A stretch of 64,000 bases of DNA from Duganella fentianensis (GCF_009857835.1 NZ_WWCL01000002.1:992001-1056000), one strand, 5' to 3'. Positions 48,755 to 57,795 are shown, numbered from the stretch's first letter. Made by a program: numbers and translations. Notes: generated by a model from the sequence alone, not told the origin.

Positions 48755-50146
48755 ATGAGCCTATTTCGCACCAAGAATCTCGACGAGATGATTGCCCATA
48801 GCCGCAAACCTAGCGGTCTGGCAAAAGTTCTCGGTCCATTCGATCTGATCCTGATGGGTATCGGCGCCATTGTCGGCACCGGCATCTTTGTACTGACCGG
48901 TACCGGCGCTGTCACCGCTGGCCCGGCACTGACGCTGTCCTTCATCGTCGCCGCCATCGCCTGCGGCTTTGCGGCGCTCTGTTATGCAGAATTCGCCTCC
49001 ACCGTGCCGGTGGCTGGCTCCATCTACACCTACACCTATGCCACGCTGGGCGAACTGGCCGCGTGGATGATAGGCTGGGACCTGCTGCTGGAATACGGTC
49101 TGGCCACGTCGGCCGTATCGGTAGGCTGGTCCGGCTACTTCCAGTCGCTGATTGCCGGTTTCGGCCTGCACCTGCCGGTCGAACTGACGGCCGCACCGGG
49201 CGCCCTGCCCGGCGTGACCACCTATATCAACCTGCCGGCCCTGTGCATCATGCTGGTGCTGACGGCCATGCTGGGCTGGGGTGTGCGCGAATCGGCCCGC
49301 CTCAACAACATCATGGTGGCCATCAAGGTCGGCGTGGTACTGCTGTTCATACTGGTAGGCGCCCGCCACGTCGAGCCGGCCAACTGGCAGCCCTTCATGC
49401 CGTTCGGCTACCACGGCATGCTGACCGCTTCGGCGCTGGTGTTCTTCGCCTTCATCGGCTTCGACGCCGTGACCTCGGCCGCCGAGGAAGTCAAACGTCC
49501 CGAGCGCGATCTGCCTATCGGCATCATCGGTTCGCTGGCGGCCTGTACCGTGCTGTATGTGATCGTGTCGGCCATCATGACCGGCATCGTGCCTTACCAG
49601 CAGTTCCTCGGCATCGACCACCCGGTTTCGCTGGCACTCAAGCACGCCGGCGAAAACTGGTTTGCCGGCTTCGTCGATCTGGGCGCCATTCTGGGCATGA
49701 CCACGGTGATTCTGGTGATGGCTTACGGCCAGACCCGCATCATCTTCGCCATGTCGCGCGACGGCCTGCTGCCGCAACGCCTGTCGCATGTACACCCGCG
49801 CCTGAAAACCCCGTTCTTCGCCACCTGGCTGGTCGGCATCATCTTCGGCCTGATCGCTGCCGTCGTGCCGCTGAATGTGCTGACCGAACTGATCAACATC
49901 GGTACCCTGGCTGCCTTCAGTCTGGTTTCCGTGGCCGTGATCATCATGCGCAAAAAACGCCCTGACCTGAAGCGCGCTTTCCGCTGCCCGGGCGTGCCTG
50001 TGGTGCCGGCACTGGCCGTGGCCTTCTGCGTCATGCTGATGGTCTACCTGAGCGCCTTCACCTGGGTGGCTTTCGGTGTATGGCTGCTACTCGGTCTGGT
50101 GGTGTACTTCGGCTATGCCCGCAAGCACTCGCTGCTGAACAAATAA
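48755..50146 (+). CDS. Cationic amino acid transporter-like APC permease (YfnA/CAT type)
   Basis: A 463-residue twelve-helix permease with GGAG upstream. The N-terminal LFRTKNLDEMIAHSR and KVLGPFDLILMGIGAIVGTG, then CYAEFASTVPVAGSIYTYTY, AWMIGWDLLLEYGLATSAVS, VFFAFIGFDAVTSAAEEVKR and RDLPIGIIGSLAACTVLY are typical of the bacterial CAT-like subgroup (B. subtilis YfnA, GkApcT). They import amino acids by proton coupling. The substrate is not predictable. A GC-rich hairpin follows the gene. Confidence 0.95.
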   Translation: MSLFRTKNLDEMIAHSRKPSGLAKVLGPFDLILMGIGAIVGTGIFVLTGTGAVTAGPALTLSFIVAAIACGFAALCYAEFASTVPVAGSIYTYTYATLGELAAWMIGWDLLLEYGLATSAVSVGWSGYFQSLIAGFGLHLPVELTAAPGALPGVTTYINLPALCIMLVLTAMLGWGVRESARLNNIMVAIKVGVVLLFILVGARHVEPANWQPFMPFGYHGMLTASALVFFAFIGFDAVTSAAEEVKRPERDLPIGIIGSLAACTVLYVIVSAIMTGIVPYQQFLGIDHPVSLALKHAGENWFAGFVDLGAILGMTTVILVMAYGQTRIIFAMSRDGLLPQRLSHVHPRLKTPFFATWLVGIIFGLIAAVVPLNVLTELINIGTLAAFSLVSVAVIIMRKKRPDLKRAFRCPGVPVVPALAVAFCVMLMVYLSAFTWVAFGVWLLLGLVVYFGYARKHSLLNK

Positions 50147-50153
50147 GCTTCAT

Positions 50154-50173
50154 GGCCGGTGCCCGCACCGGCC
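50154..50173 (+). terminator. Hairpin after permease gene
   Basis: GGCCGGTGC / GCACCGGCC with a two-base centre (effective 7 bp stem plus CCCG-type loop), 8 bases past the stop codon. No T-run follows. Confidence 0.45.
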
Positions 50174-50248
50174 TGCTGGAACGCAGCGCCACGCGCTTCG
50201 ATCTAGCGCAAACGGCGGCAAGGCCAGATATGCGAATGTCTGGCCACC

Positions 50249-51331
50249 ATGCCCTCTTCCCTCTTCTACTTCCGCAATCTCGACCAGCAGACTGGCGACG
50301 CTCAAATGCGCGCGCAGTGGCAGCAGCTGGCGGCTACCAGCAATAGTTGCGAAGCCATCTATCAGACCCCCGCCTTCGCCGACTTCCTCAGCGCCTGCGC
50401 CACGCCGCACCAGCGCTTCCACCTGTATGGCGCATACACGGCCGGCCACCAGCCGCTGGGCCTGATACCGCTGCTGCACACGGGGCTGGCCACTGGCGCC
50501 GCCCGCCGCCAGCGCCAGCAGCTGGTGCTGCTGGGCAGCAGCCCCCTGCTGCCACCGGACGGGGACCTGCTCGAGGCGCTGCATGCTTTTCTGCTGGCCG
50601 AGTTCCCTCGTGTGCAGGCGCTGGTGTACCGCGCCCTGCCGCAAGACCATGCCATCAGCCAGCATCTACTTCAGACCCGCTCGCAGCTGATGCTTGCGCT
50701 GCACGGCTGGCGCGGCTGCCACAGCATGGCACTGCCCTCCAGCTACACCGAATATCTGGAGCGGCTGGGCAGCAAACGGCGCTACAACCTGAAACGCCAG
50801 CAGCGCCAGCTGGCCGATGCGGCAGGCGGCGCGCTGACGCTACAGGTGATCCGTAGTCCGGCCGACGTGGCGGCACTGGAACAAGGCTTGCAACAATGCT
50901 GCCCGCCCGCACGGCGGCTGCAACTGTGGGATGCAGAGGAAATGCAGGCGCTGGCGCGATTCGGCCTGCTGCTGTGCTTCCGCGTCGATGCCGGCACGCA
51001 GTGCTGCGGCGTGCTACTGGGCCTGCAAAGTGGCGGCGTCTACCACCTGTTCAACATCCTGCCGGCACCGGCCTGGCAGGCGCTCTCGGCCGGCACCAGC
51101 ATCTTGCAGCTGGCACTGGCCTATCTGTGCGCTGCGGACGGCGGCCACTGCCGGCGGCTGGAATTCGGCTACGGCCAGCCGGGCCACAATTACCAGTCCA
51201 GTAATGCCGTCAGTCTGCGCAGCCATGTGCTGCTGTTGCGCGCCAGTCCGGCCAACCGCTTATACCGGCTCTGGCATGGTGTGCGCAGCAGCCTGCTGCA
51301 GGCTGTGCGCCGGACCATGCGGCCACGCTAA
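50249..51331 (+). CDS. GNAT/FemAB-like acyltransferase (BioF2-like, Acetyltransf_6)
   Basis: A 360-residue cytosolic protein. The N-terminal half (AIYQTPAFADFLSACAT, HQPLGLIPLLHTGL, LLGSSPLLPPDGDLLEALHA) and the C-terminal half (YLERLGSKRRYNLKRQQRQL, LQLWDAEEMQALARFGLLLC, LLGLQSGGVYHLFNILP, LEFGYGQPGHNYQ) fit the double-GNAT fold of CelD/BioF2-like proteins, with the SKRRYNLKR basic segment as the most recognisable block. Members act in cell-wall, polysaccharide or peptide-linked acylation, and the substrate here is unknown. No ribosome-binding site is evident before the ATG. Single gene between the permease and flaG. Confidence 0.75.
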   Translation: MPSSLFYFRNLDQQTGDAQMRAQWQQLAATSNSCEAIYQTPAFADFLSACATPHQRFHLYGAYTAGHQPLGLIPLLHTGLATGAARRQRQQLVLLGSSPLLPPDGDLLEALHAFLLAEFPRVQALVYRALPQDHAISQHLLQTRSQLMLALHGWRGCHSMALPSSYTEYLERLGSKRRYNLKRQQRQLADAAGGALTLQVIRSPADVAALEQGLQQCCPPARRLQLWDAEEMQALARFGLLLCFRVDAGTQCCGVLLGLQSGGVYHLFNILPAPAWQALSAGTSILQLALAYLCAADGGHCRRLEFGYGQPGHNYQSSNAVSLRSHVLLLRASPANRLYRLWHGVRSSLLQAVRRTMRPR

Positions 51332-51524
51332 CAGCTTGATTTTCAATAAATATTTCCCGCGCGCCACATTAAAAAAGTATGAAAAAAACCTGTGCTGCAG
51401 CCTCTTCTACCCTTCAATTTTTTTTCCAGTTGCCGTTATCCATAACAGAAGCGGTAGAAAAACAGCTGCACCCCAGATACGGTGCCGCCAGCCGCATGGC
51501 CACACTTTATAGAAAGAGCACGCG
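51332..51524 (+). promoter_or_regulatory. AT-rich upstream region of flaG-like gene
   Basis: 193 bp with A and T runs (e.g. around 51370-51425), in sharp contrast to the flanks. It probably holds the flaG promoter; no sigma-28 consensus was recognised. Confidence 0.35.
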
Positions 51525-51884
51525 ATGAACCTCACTTCCATTACTAGCCCGAACGGTCAGACCAGGACGAGCGATGTCAAGGCAGCCGAGCCATCCCACG
51601 CCTCTGCTCAGGCCGCTCCTGCCGAAAACACGCCGCCCGCCAGCGCCGCCCCGGTCACGCTGGATAAAAATCAGCTGAAGAACTCGGTCGATGCGATCAA
51701 CCGCTACCTCAAGGACAACAGCGAGGTGCAATTCAGTATCGACGATAGTAGCGGCGCTTCCGTGATCAAGGTGGTGGATACGGAAACCAAGAAAATCCTG
51801 CGCCAGTTCCCGTCGCAGCAAGCACTCGACATCAGCAAGGATTTGCAGAGCAAGACCGGGCTGCTGCTGAAGGGCGAAGCCTGA
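51525..51884 (+). CDS. flaG: FlaG family flagellar protein
   Basis: A 119-residue protein. The first ~45 residues are a Ser/Ala/Thr-rich, disordered tail. The C-terminal domain (DKNQLKNSVDAINRYLKDNS, VQFSIDDSSGASVIKVVDTE, TKKILRQFPSQQALDISKDL) is typical FlaG, which affects flagellar filament length in Pseudomonas, Vibrio and Aeromonas. FlaG usually lies between fliC and fliD; here no flagellin, cap or chaperone gene is near, so this is an orphan copy or the flagellar locus has been split. It stands alone with an AT-rich upstream region. Confidence 0.88.
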   Translation: MNLTSITSPNGQTRTSDVKAAEPSHASAQAAPAENTPPASAAPVTLDKNQLKNSVDAINRYLKDNSEVQFSIDDSSGASVIKVVDTETKKILRQFPSQQALDISKDLQSKTGLLLKGEA

Positions 51885-52375
51885 GTTGCCCGGCCCGCTT
51901 TGCCTTTGCGATATAGCGAAAGCCTCGGGCATTTGGCATTGATAACGGTGCGGACTCAGCATGTAAGCGCCGTTGTACAAATTATTGAGCCTACACGCCT
52001 CACTGCCGGATACTAACTTTAATCCCGCCCACCTATGCCCACTACGGCACCGCTGACTATCGCAGTCAGTGGCGGGCCGTAAGGTCCCCAGTCGAAACAG
52101 CAACAGGGACGAGGCTATCTGGAAGCTAGCGGCTACAGCTATCTGGCCATAGACCATAGTGGCCAGCCCCATCAGGCGGTGCGCCACCAGACGCCCTAGA
52201 TCAAGATTGGCAGACTTCCGGCGCGGGGCGGCGCGGCGCTTTACTGTACCGGCACGCAACACTGGCGTGCGCCGCCCGCCTATATTTCCTGCAGCCATTG
52301 CTTATTTAGAGGCCACCATCTATATTCGTGGTGCAACAAGGTAGTTTGGCCGTCTTTTTACTTTTGTCTGGACCT
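51885..52375 (+). other. 491 bp region without a confident gene, possibly a decayed gene remnant
   Basis: No full open frame with start and family resemblance exists. Between 51989 and 52199 the DNA has coding-like character in two successive frames: first THYGTADYRSQWRAV-like residues (frame of 52031), then, after a shift near 52080, GYLEASGYSYLAIDHSGQPH and following to a TAG at 52199. No start codon fits. This may be a frameshifted fragment of a lost gene. The remainder toward 52375 is AT-richer and probably holds the promoter of the HD-GYP operon. Confidence 0.3.
52050..52072 (+). other. Stable hairpin in the 491 bp gap
   Basis: Stem CCGCTGACT / AGTCAGTGG (one G-T pair) with loop ATCGC. 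GGCGGG at 52071-52076 can instead pair with CCCGCC at 52024-52029, so two competing structures are possible. It may be an RNA element or a chance feature. Confidence 0.25.
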
Positions 52376-53455
52376 ATGAAGCTTTCCGTTGTCATTGTCG
52401 ATGATTCGGAGATTAACCTCTCCCTGTTCAAGAATTTCGTTGCACGCATCGACGGACTGGACCCGCTTTGCTTCAGCGTCTCGGCCGACGCCTTGAACTG
52501 GTGCGAACAACATGGTGCCGACATCGTCATCGTCGACTACATGATGCCGGCACCGGATGGCATCGAGGTGGTCAAGCGCATCGCCCGCATGCCGCATATG
52601 CGCGATGTACCCGTCATCATGATTACCGCCAACGACCAGAAACAGGTGCGCGTGGCGGCGCTGGAATCGGGTGCGACCGATTTCCTCAACAAGCCGGTCG
52701 ACAAGAGCGAATTCATCGCCCGTATCCGCAACATGGCCACCATGCGACGCAGCCAGCGCCTGCTGAGCGACCGGGCCGCCCTGCTGGCCGAAGAAGTGGC
52801 GCAGGCCACCCGTGCCATCATCGAACGCGAGCGCGATACCATCGTGCGCCTGAGCCGCGCGGCCGAATACCGCGATCCCGAAACGGGCAACCACATCCTG
52901 CGCATGGCCCACATCGCCAAGCTGGTAGGCGCGCAGATGGGCCTGAGTGCCGCAGACCAAACCCTGCTGCTGGAAGCGGCACCCATGCACGACATCGGCA
53001 AAGTGGGCATCCCCGATCACATCCTGCTCAAGCCGGGACGGCTCAATCCGGACGAGTTCTTCATCATGAAGCAGCATGCAGAAATCGGCTACGCCATCCT
53101 CAGCAACAGCCCTTCGCCTATCCTTGATGCGGCTGCCGAAATCGCCCTGTGCCACCACGAAAAATTCGACGGCAGCGGCTATCCGCGTGGCCTGCGCGGC
53201 AAGGAAATTCCCCTGTTCAGCCGCATCGTCGCCGTCTCCGACGTGTTCGATGCGCTGACCTCGGCCCGCCCTTACAAGCGGGCTTGGGAACTCGATCGTG
53301 CGCGTGAATTCCTGATCGAGAACAGCGGCAACCATTTCGATCCCGACTGCGTCGATGCCTTCCTCAAGGTGTGGGACGAAGTGCTGCGCGTACGCGAGCA
53401 GATAGGCATAGACCACTGCGACAGCAACGACCTCACTGAACCCAGCCATCCCTAG
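52376..53455 (+). CDS. REC-HD-GYP response regulator (c-di-GMP phosphodiesterase)
   Basis: ATG 52376 fits the receiver alignment; the frame opens 16 codons earlier at GTG 52328. The 359-residue protein has a receiver (1-125) with phosphoacceptor Asp54 (IVIVDYMMPAPDG) and Lys107 (NKPVD). A helical linker leads to HD-GYP (~155-345): RAAEYRDPETGNHILRMAHI, the HD at 205-206 (PMHDIGKVGIPDHIL) and HHEKFDGSGYPRGL at 260-273 with the GYP triad. It should hydrolyse c-di-GMP when phosphorylated. It is first in a three-gene operon with a FIST protein and hybrid kinase, its obvious partner. Its stop lies in a 15 bp tandem repeat. Confidence 0.96.
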   Translation: MKLSVVIVDDSEINLSLFKNFVARIDGLDPLCFSVSADALNWCEQHGADIVIVDYMMPAPDGIEVVKRIARMPHMRDVPVIMITANDQKQVRVAALESGATDFLNKPVDKSEFIARIRNMATMRRSQRLLSDRAALLAEEVAQATRAIIERERDTIVRLSRAAEYRDPETGNHILRMAHIAKLVGAQMGLSAADQTLLLEAAPMHDIGKVGIPDHILLKPGRLNPDEFFIMKQHAEIGYAILSNSPSPILDAAAEIALCHHEKFDGSGYPRGLRGKEIPLFSRIVAVSDVFDALTSARPYKRAWELDRAREFLIENSGNHFDPDCVDAFLKVWDEVLRVREQIGIDHCDSNDLTEPSHP

Positions 53456-53479
53456 CCCAGCCACCCCTAGCCCAGCGAG
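53441..53479 (+). repeat. 15 bp tandem repeat at the HD-GYP/FIST gene junction
   Basis: CCCAGCCATCCCTAG (53441-53455) is followed by CCCAGCCACCCCTAG (53456-53470) with one mismatch and a partial third copy CCCAGCGAG (53471-53479). Each full copy ends in TAG, so the HD-GYP stop codon is duplicated. The repeat looks like a slippage product and sets the gap to the FIST gene. Confidence 0.8.
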
Positions 53480-53486
53480 TCCCGTC

Positions 53487-54644
53487 ATGCAGATCCAGCA
53501 AGCCAGCTTCAAACCGGGCGACGATGTCGCCGCCGCGCTCGCACCGCTGAGCGCCATCGCGCCGCAGCTGGTGCTGGTATTCGCCGCGCCGCAATTCTTT
53601 ACGGATAAGGACGGCGCCACCCGGCTGGCTGGCCAGCTGCAGGCCGCGTTTCCTGCGGCGCAGCTGATAGGCTGCTCCACGGCCGGCGAAATCAACGGCG
53701 CCTGCGTGCAGGAAGATAGTGCCGTCGTCACCGCCGTGCACTTCGAGCATGCGCATGTGCTGGCCGCTGCCACCGAACTGACCAGCATGGAAGCATCATA
53801 TGCGGCCGGCCAGAAAGTAGGCAAGGCGCTGGCTCATCCCGAGCTGCGCGGCGTGCTGGTGTTTGCACCGGGCGTAGCCGTCAACGGCAGCGCGCTGGTG
53901 GCCGGCATGACGGCAGCGCTGGGCTCCAGTCTGCCCATCATGGGCGGTCTGGCAGGCGACAATGGCGCATTCCAGCAGACCTGGACCATAGGCACGGACG
54001 GCATTTCCCCGCGCGCCGTGGTGGCCGTGGGACTGACCGGCGCCCAGCTACAGATAGGCCATGGCTTCTTCGGTGGCTGGCGCGCCTTCGGTCCGGCACG
54101 CTGCGTCACGCGCTGCGAAGGCAATCTGCTGTACGAACTCGATAACGAACCGGCGCTGGAAGTGTACAAGCGCTATCTGGGCGACTATGCGCGCGACCTG
54201 CCGGCTTCGGGCCTGCTGTTCCCGTTCGAGATGCTGGGCGACGATCTGTCCGAAGTGGGCCTGATCCGCACCATCCTCGGCATAGACGAAGCCAATGGTT
54301 CGCTGCTGCTGGCGGGCGCCATCCATCAGGGCGGCTTCCTGCGCCTGATGCAGGCTTCCACCGATGCCCTGATCGACGGCGCCGAAGTGGCAGCCGAGAA
54401 AACCGTGGGCATGCAGCAGCCGGCCACGCCCCATCTGGCATTGCTGGTGTCCTGCGTAGGCCGCAAGCTGGTGATGGGCGACCGGGTGGAGGAAGAAATC
54501 GAGGCTGTTACGGCCAAGCTGGGCCAGCAGGCCTGTGCTACCGGCTTCTATTCGTATGGCGAGATAACGCCGTTCGCGCCCGGCGTGGCCTGCGAAGTGC
54601 ATAACCAGACCATGACCATTACCACCATCAGCGAAAGCGTATAA
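53487..54644 (+). CDS. FIST (FIST_N + FIST_C) signal-sensing protein
   Basis: A 385-residue soluble protein with both FIST halves. FIST_N: LVLVFAAPQFFTDKD, QLIGCSTAGEINGACVQEDS and VLAAATELTSMEASYAAG, then FAPGVAVNGSALVAGM, SLPIMGGLAGDN. FIST_C: GHGFFGGWRAFGPARCVTRC, LYELDNEPALEVYKRYLGDY, LPFPFEML-like LFPFEMLGDDL, ALLVSCVGRKLVMGDRVEEE and ATGFYSYGEITPF. FIST domains bind small ligands such as amino acids and pair with kinases or diguanylate signalling proteins. The neighbours on both sides (HD-GYP regulator, soluble kinase) show that it feeds a two-component route to c-di-GMP. Confidence 0.95.
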   Translation: MQIQQASFKPGDDVAAALAPLSAIAPQLVLVFAAPQFFTDKDGATRLAGQLQAAFPAAQLIGCSTAGEINGACVQEDSAVVTAVHFEHAHVLAAATELTSMEASYAAGQKVGKALAHPELRGVLVFAPGVAVNGSALVAGMTAALGSSLPIMGGLAGDNGAFQQTWTIGTDGISPRAVVAVGLTGAQLQIGHGFFGGWRAFGPARCVTRCEGNLLYELDNEPALEVYKRYLGDYARDLPASGLLFPFEMLGDDLSEVGLIRTILGIDEANGSLLLAGAIHQGGFLRLMQASTDALIDGAEVAAEKTVGMQQPATPHLALLVSCVGRKLVMGDRVEEEIEAVTAKLGQQACATGFYSYGEITPFAPGVACEVHNQTMTITTISESV

Positions 54645-54680
54645 GCACGGGCCGGCAACGGCCATCAGGGGAGCCTAGCA

Positions 54681-57600
54681 TTGCAGCATAAGACATTCCT
54701 GCGCCAGTTGAAGCGCACCACGGGCATCGAGGACAGCCAGCAGCTGCAAGCGTTTCTGGACGCTGCGCATGCGCTGGGTGGCAATTCCGAGCTGCCCGAA
54801 AGTGTGCGCCGTGGCCTGCAAGGGATGGGTGAACTGTTCGAGCGCGTGGTGCGCACCTACGAACAGTATGACCGCGACCTCGACCTGCGCACCCGCAGCC
54901 TGGAACTGAGCTCGCGCGAACTGACCGAAGCCAATACCCGCCAGCGCCAGGAACTGGCCAGACGGGAAAGCGCGATAGCCCTGCTGCGCGAAACTGCCCA
55001 GGCGCTGCAGGATGATCCGGCCGGTGCCGATGGCCGCAGCGGTGACCTGTACGACGTGGTAGAACTGATTAACGAACTGGTACAGCAGCGCCGCGCCGGC
55101 GAGCAGGCTTTGCGTCAGGCCCAGCGCGCGCTGGAAAACCAGAAGTTCGCGATGGACCAGCATGCCATCATCAGCATCACCGACCCGAATGGCTGCATCA
55201 CCTATGCCAACGAACGCTTCTGCAGCGTGTCCGGCTACACCCGCGACGAACTGATAGGCTCCAATCACCGCCTGATCAACTCGACCTACCACCCGAAAGA
55301 ATTCTTCGCCAATATGTGGGCGACCATACGTTCGGGCCGGGTGTGGGACAACCAGGTCTGCAACCGCGCCAAGGACGGTAGCCTGTACTGGGTACACGCC
55401 ACCATCGTGCCCTTCCTCGACGAGAACGGCGAACCCTATCAGTATGTCGCCATCCGTACCGACATCACGGCCCACCATGCACTGATGCAGCGCCTGCAGG
55501 AACAGCTGCACTTCGTGGAAGAACTGTTCGAAGCCATCCCGCTACCCGTCTACGTGAAAGACGCACAGCGGCGCTACCAGCAGGTCAACCCCGCGTTCGA
55601 GCAGTTCTTCAACGTCAAGCGTACCGACATTCTGGGCAAGACGGTGTACGACCTGCTGACGCCGGAAGGCGCCGCCATGCACGACGGCTACGATAGCCGC
55701 CTGTTCGCCGGCGAGCCGCTGCAAAGCTTCGAAGCCCTGATCCCCACTGCCGACGGGCGCCAGCGCGAGGGCATCTACCAGAAGGCCCTGCTGACCCGCC
55801 CCGATGGCGAAGTGGCAGGACTGGTGGGCACCATCGCCGACATCACCGAGCGCAAAAACCTCGAACGCGAAGCCTTGCTGGCCAAGGAAGCGGCCGAAGC
55901 CGCCACCCGCGCCAAGAGCGACTTCCTGGCCAATATGAGCCACGAGATCCGCACGCCCATGAACAGCATCCTGGGCATGACGGAACTGGCGCTCGATACC
56001 AACCTCACGCCCGAACAGCGCGAATATCTGACCATCAGCAAATCGTCTACCGAAGCGCTGCTGACCATCATTAACGACATCCTCGATTTCTCCAAGATCG
56101 AAGCGGGCAAGCTGAAAATCGATGAGACCCGCTTCGACCTGCAGGACATGGTGGGCAATACCCTCAAGGTGCTGGCCGAGCAGGAGAACAGCAAGCGGCT
56201 GGAGTTCGGCTGCTATATCGCGCCCGACGTGCCGGCGTTCGTGGTGGGCGACGGCGGCCGTCTGCGCCAGATTCTGATGAACCTGGTGGGCAATGCCATC
56301 AAGTTCACCCGTCAGGGCGAAGTGATCGTACGGGTCGAGCTGGCCGAGCGTGGCGACGACCACGGCACGCTGCACTTCTCCGTGCGCGATAGCGGCATCG
56401 GCATCCCGGCGGCCAAGCAGCAGGCCATCTTCGAAGCGTTCGAACAGGCCGACACCTCGACCACGCGCCACTATGGCGGCACGGGTCTGGGCCTGACCAT
56501 CTCCAGCTATCTGGTGTCGCTGATGGGCGGGCGCATCTGGGTCAACAGCGTGGAAGGCGTCGGCAGCACCTTCCATTTCACCGCGCAGTTCCGCTGCCCC
56601 GGCAACGATACGCCGCCACGCCTGTCCAGCCGCCTCGGTGCGCTGACGGACCAGCACGTGCTGCTGGTGGTGGGCAACGACAGCTGCCGCCAGATTCTGG
56701 CCGACACGCTGGTGCAGTGGCAGGTGCGCGTCACGGCCGTGGCCAGTGGCGCGGCGGCGCTGCAGCTACTGCGCCAGCCGGATAGCCGTTATGCCTGCGT
56801 GCTGCTGGACGCGCTGCTGCACGATCAGCATAGCGCCGAGACAGCGGCCGCCATCAACGCCCTGCCATCCGGGCTGCGTGTGCCGATCGTGGTGATGGCG
56901 CCCACGGCCAGCCTTGGTAGCGAGCGCTGGAAGGAAGTCAGCGTCAGCAACATCATCACCAAACCGGTGCTGCAGGGCGATCTGGCCAATGCCCTGCTGC
57001 TGGCCATGGGGGCTGCACCGCTGCAGCCGCTGGAACCGGCCAGCCAGAGCGCCGCACCGACGGAACCGCGCCCGCTGGCACCGCTCGACATCCTGCTGGT
57101 TGAAGACCATCCATCCAACCAGCGCCTTGCCATCACCCTGCTGGAACGCTGGGGCAACCGCATCACGCTGGCGCAGGATGGCCGCGAAGCCCTCGACAAG
57201 CTGGCCAGCCAGCGCTTCGATCTGGTGCTGATGGATATGCAGATGCCCGTCATCGACGGGCTGGAAGCAACCCGTATGTTCCGCGCTGCGGAACAGGGCC
57301 CGCGCACCCCTATCATCGCCATGACGGCCAATGCCATGCAGGGCGACAAGGAACGCTGTCTGGCGGCCGGCATGGATGGTTATCTGACCAAACCGTTCAA
57401 GCGCGACCAGTTGCGCGCCGTACTGGAGCTTTACCATCCGCGCCCCAACGAAGCGGCCAGCTTCGACTACGCAAAAGCGCTGCGCGAAACCGAACAGGAA
57501 GTGCTGGAAATCGTCGGCGAACAGGCGCTGGAGATCTTCCCGCAGGATTTCGCTGCACTGCGCACTGCCGTCGCTGCCGGCGACCATGCAACCATTACCC

Positions 57601-57779
57601 GTATGGCCCACTCGATCAAGGGCAATGCCGCCATCTTCTATGCCCAGCCGCTGGCAGACATGGCCAACCAGATCGAACAGGGCCTGGCCGGCAGCCAGCT
57701 GGAACCCCGCATAGACGCCATGGAAAAGGAATTCATGCTGCTGGCGCAGGCGCTGCGCAGCACGCTCGGCCTGCACTAG
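54681..57779 (+). CDS. Soluble PAS-PAS hybrid histidine kinase with two receivers and HPt
   Basis: The TTG at 54681 is seven bases after AGGGGAG, so it is a well-supported start. The 1032-residue cytosolic kinase has an N-terminal coiled segment (~55-150), two PAS domains (~150-265 and ~275-390: ITDPNGCITYANERFCSVSG, EELFEAIPLPVYVKDAQR), HisKA ([11 protein letters not shown], His421), HATPase ([18 protein letters not shown]), a receiver with Asp710 but no acidic pair (LLVVGNDSC), a canonical receiver with Asp852 (LMDMQMPVIDG) and HPt with His977 (MAHSIKGNAAIF). It has no membrane helices, so the stimulus must be cytosolic, consistent with reading FIST. The HPt is the likely phosphodonor for the HD-GYP regulator. 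Confidence 0.95.
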   Translation: MQHKTFLRQLKRTTGIEDSQQLQAFLDAAHALGGNSELPESVRRGLQGMGELFERVVRTYEQYDRDLDLRTRSLELSSRELTEANTRQRQELARRESAIALLRETAQALQDDPAGADGRSGDLYDVVELINELVQQRRAGEQALRQAQRALENQKFAMDQHAIISITDPNGCITYANERFCSVSGYTRDELIGSNHRLINSTYHPKEFFANMWATIRSGRVWDNQVCNRAKDGSLYWVHATIVPFLDENGEPYQYVAIRTDITAHHALMQRLQEQLHFVEELFEAIPLPVYVKDAQRRYQQVNPAFEQFFNVKRTDILGKTVYDLLTPEGAAMHDGYDSRLFAGEPLQSFEALIPTADGRQREGIYQKALLTRPDGEVAGLVGTIADITERKNLEREALLAKEAAEAATRAKSDFLANMSHEIRTPMNSILGMTELALDTNLTPEQREYLTISKSSTEALLTIINDILDFSKIEAGKLKIDETRFDLQDMVGNTLKVLAEQENSKRLEFGCYIAPDVPAFVVGDGGRLRQILMNLVGNAIKFTRQGEVIVRVELAERGDDHGTLHFSVRDSGIGIPAAKQQAIFEAFEQADTSTTRHYGGTGLGLTISSYLVSLMGGRIWVNSVEGVGSTFHFTAQFRCPGNDTPPRLSSRLGALTDQHVLLVVGNDSCRQILADTLVQWQVRVTAVASGAAALQLLRQPDSRYACVLLDALLHDQHSAETAAAINALPSGLRVPIVVMAPTASLGSERWKEVSVSNIITKPVLQGDLANALLLAMGAAPLQPLEPASQSAAPTEPRPLAPLDILLVEDHPSNQRLAITLLERWGNRITLAQDGREALDKLASQRFDLVLMDMQMPVIDGLEATRMFRAAEQGPRTPIIAMTANAMQGDKERCLAAGMDGYLTKPFKRDQLRAVLELYHPRPNEAASFDYAKALRETEQEVLEIVGEQALEIFPQDFAALRTAVAAGDHATITRMAHSIKGNAAIFYAQPLADMANQIEQGLAGSQLEPRIDAMEKEFMLLAQALRSTLGLH

Positions 57780-57795
57780 GCTGGCGCAGGCCGCG

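Noticed and set aside
52050..52076. c-di-GMP (GEMM) riboswitch before the HD-GYP operon
   Set aside because: The hairpin lacks the conserved GEMM core and lies 300 bp from the start codon.
51507..52298. 263-codon reverse-strand frame over flaG and the following gap
   Set aside because: Partly antisense to FlaG and the remainder shows no protein-like pattern.
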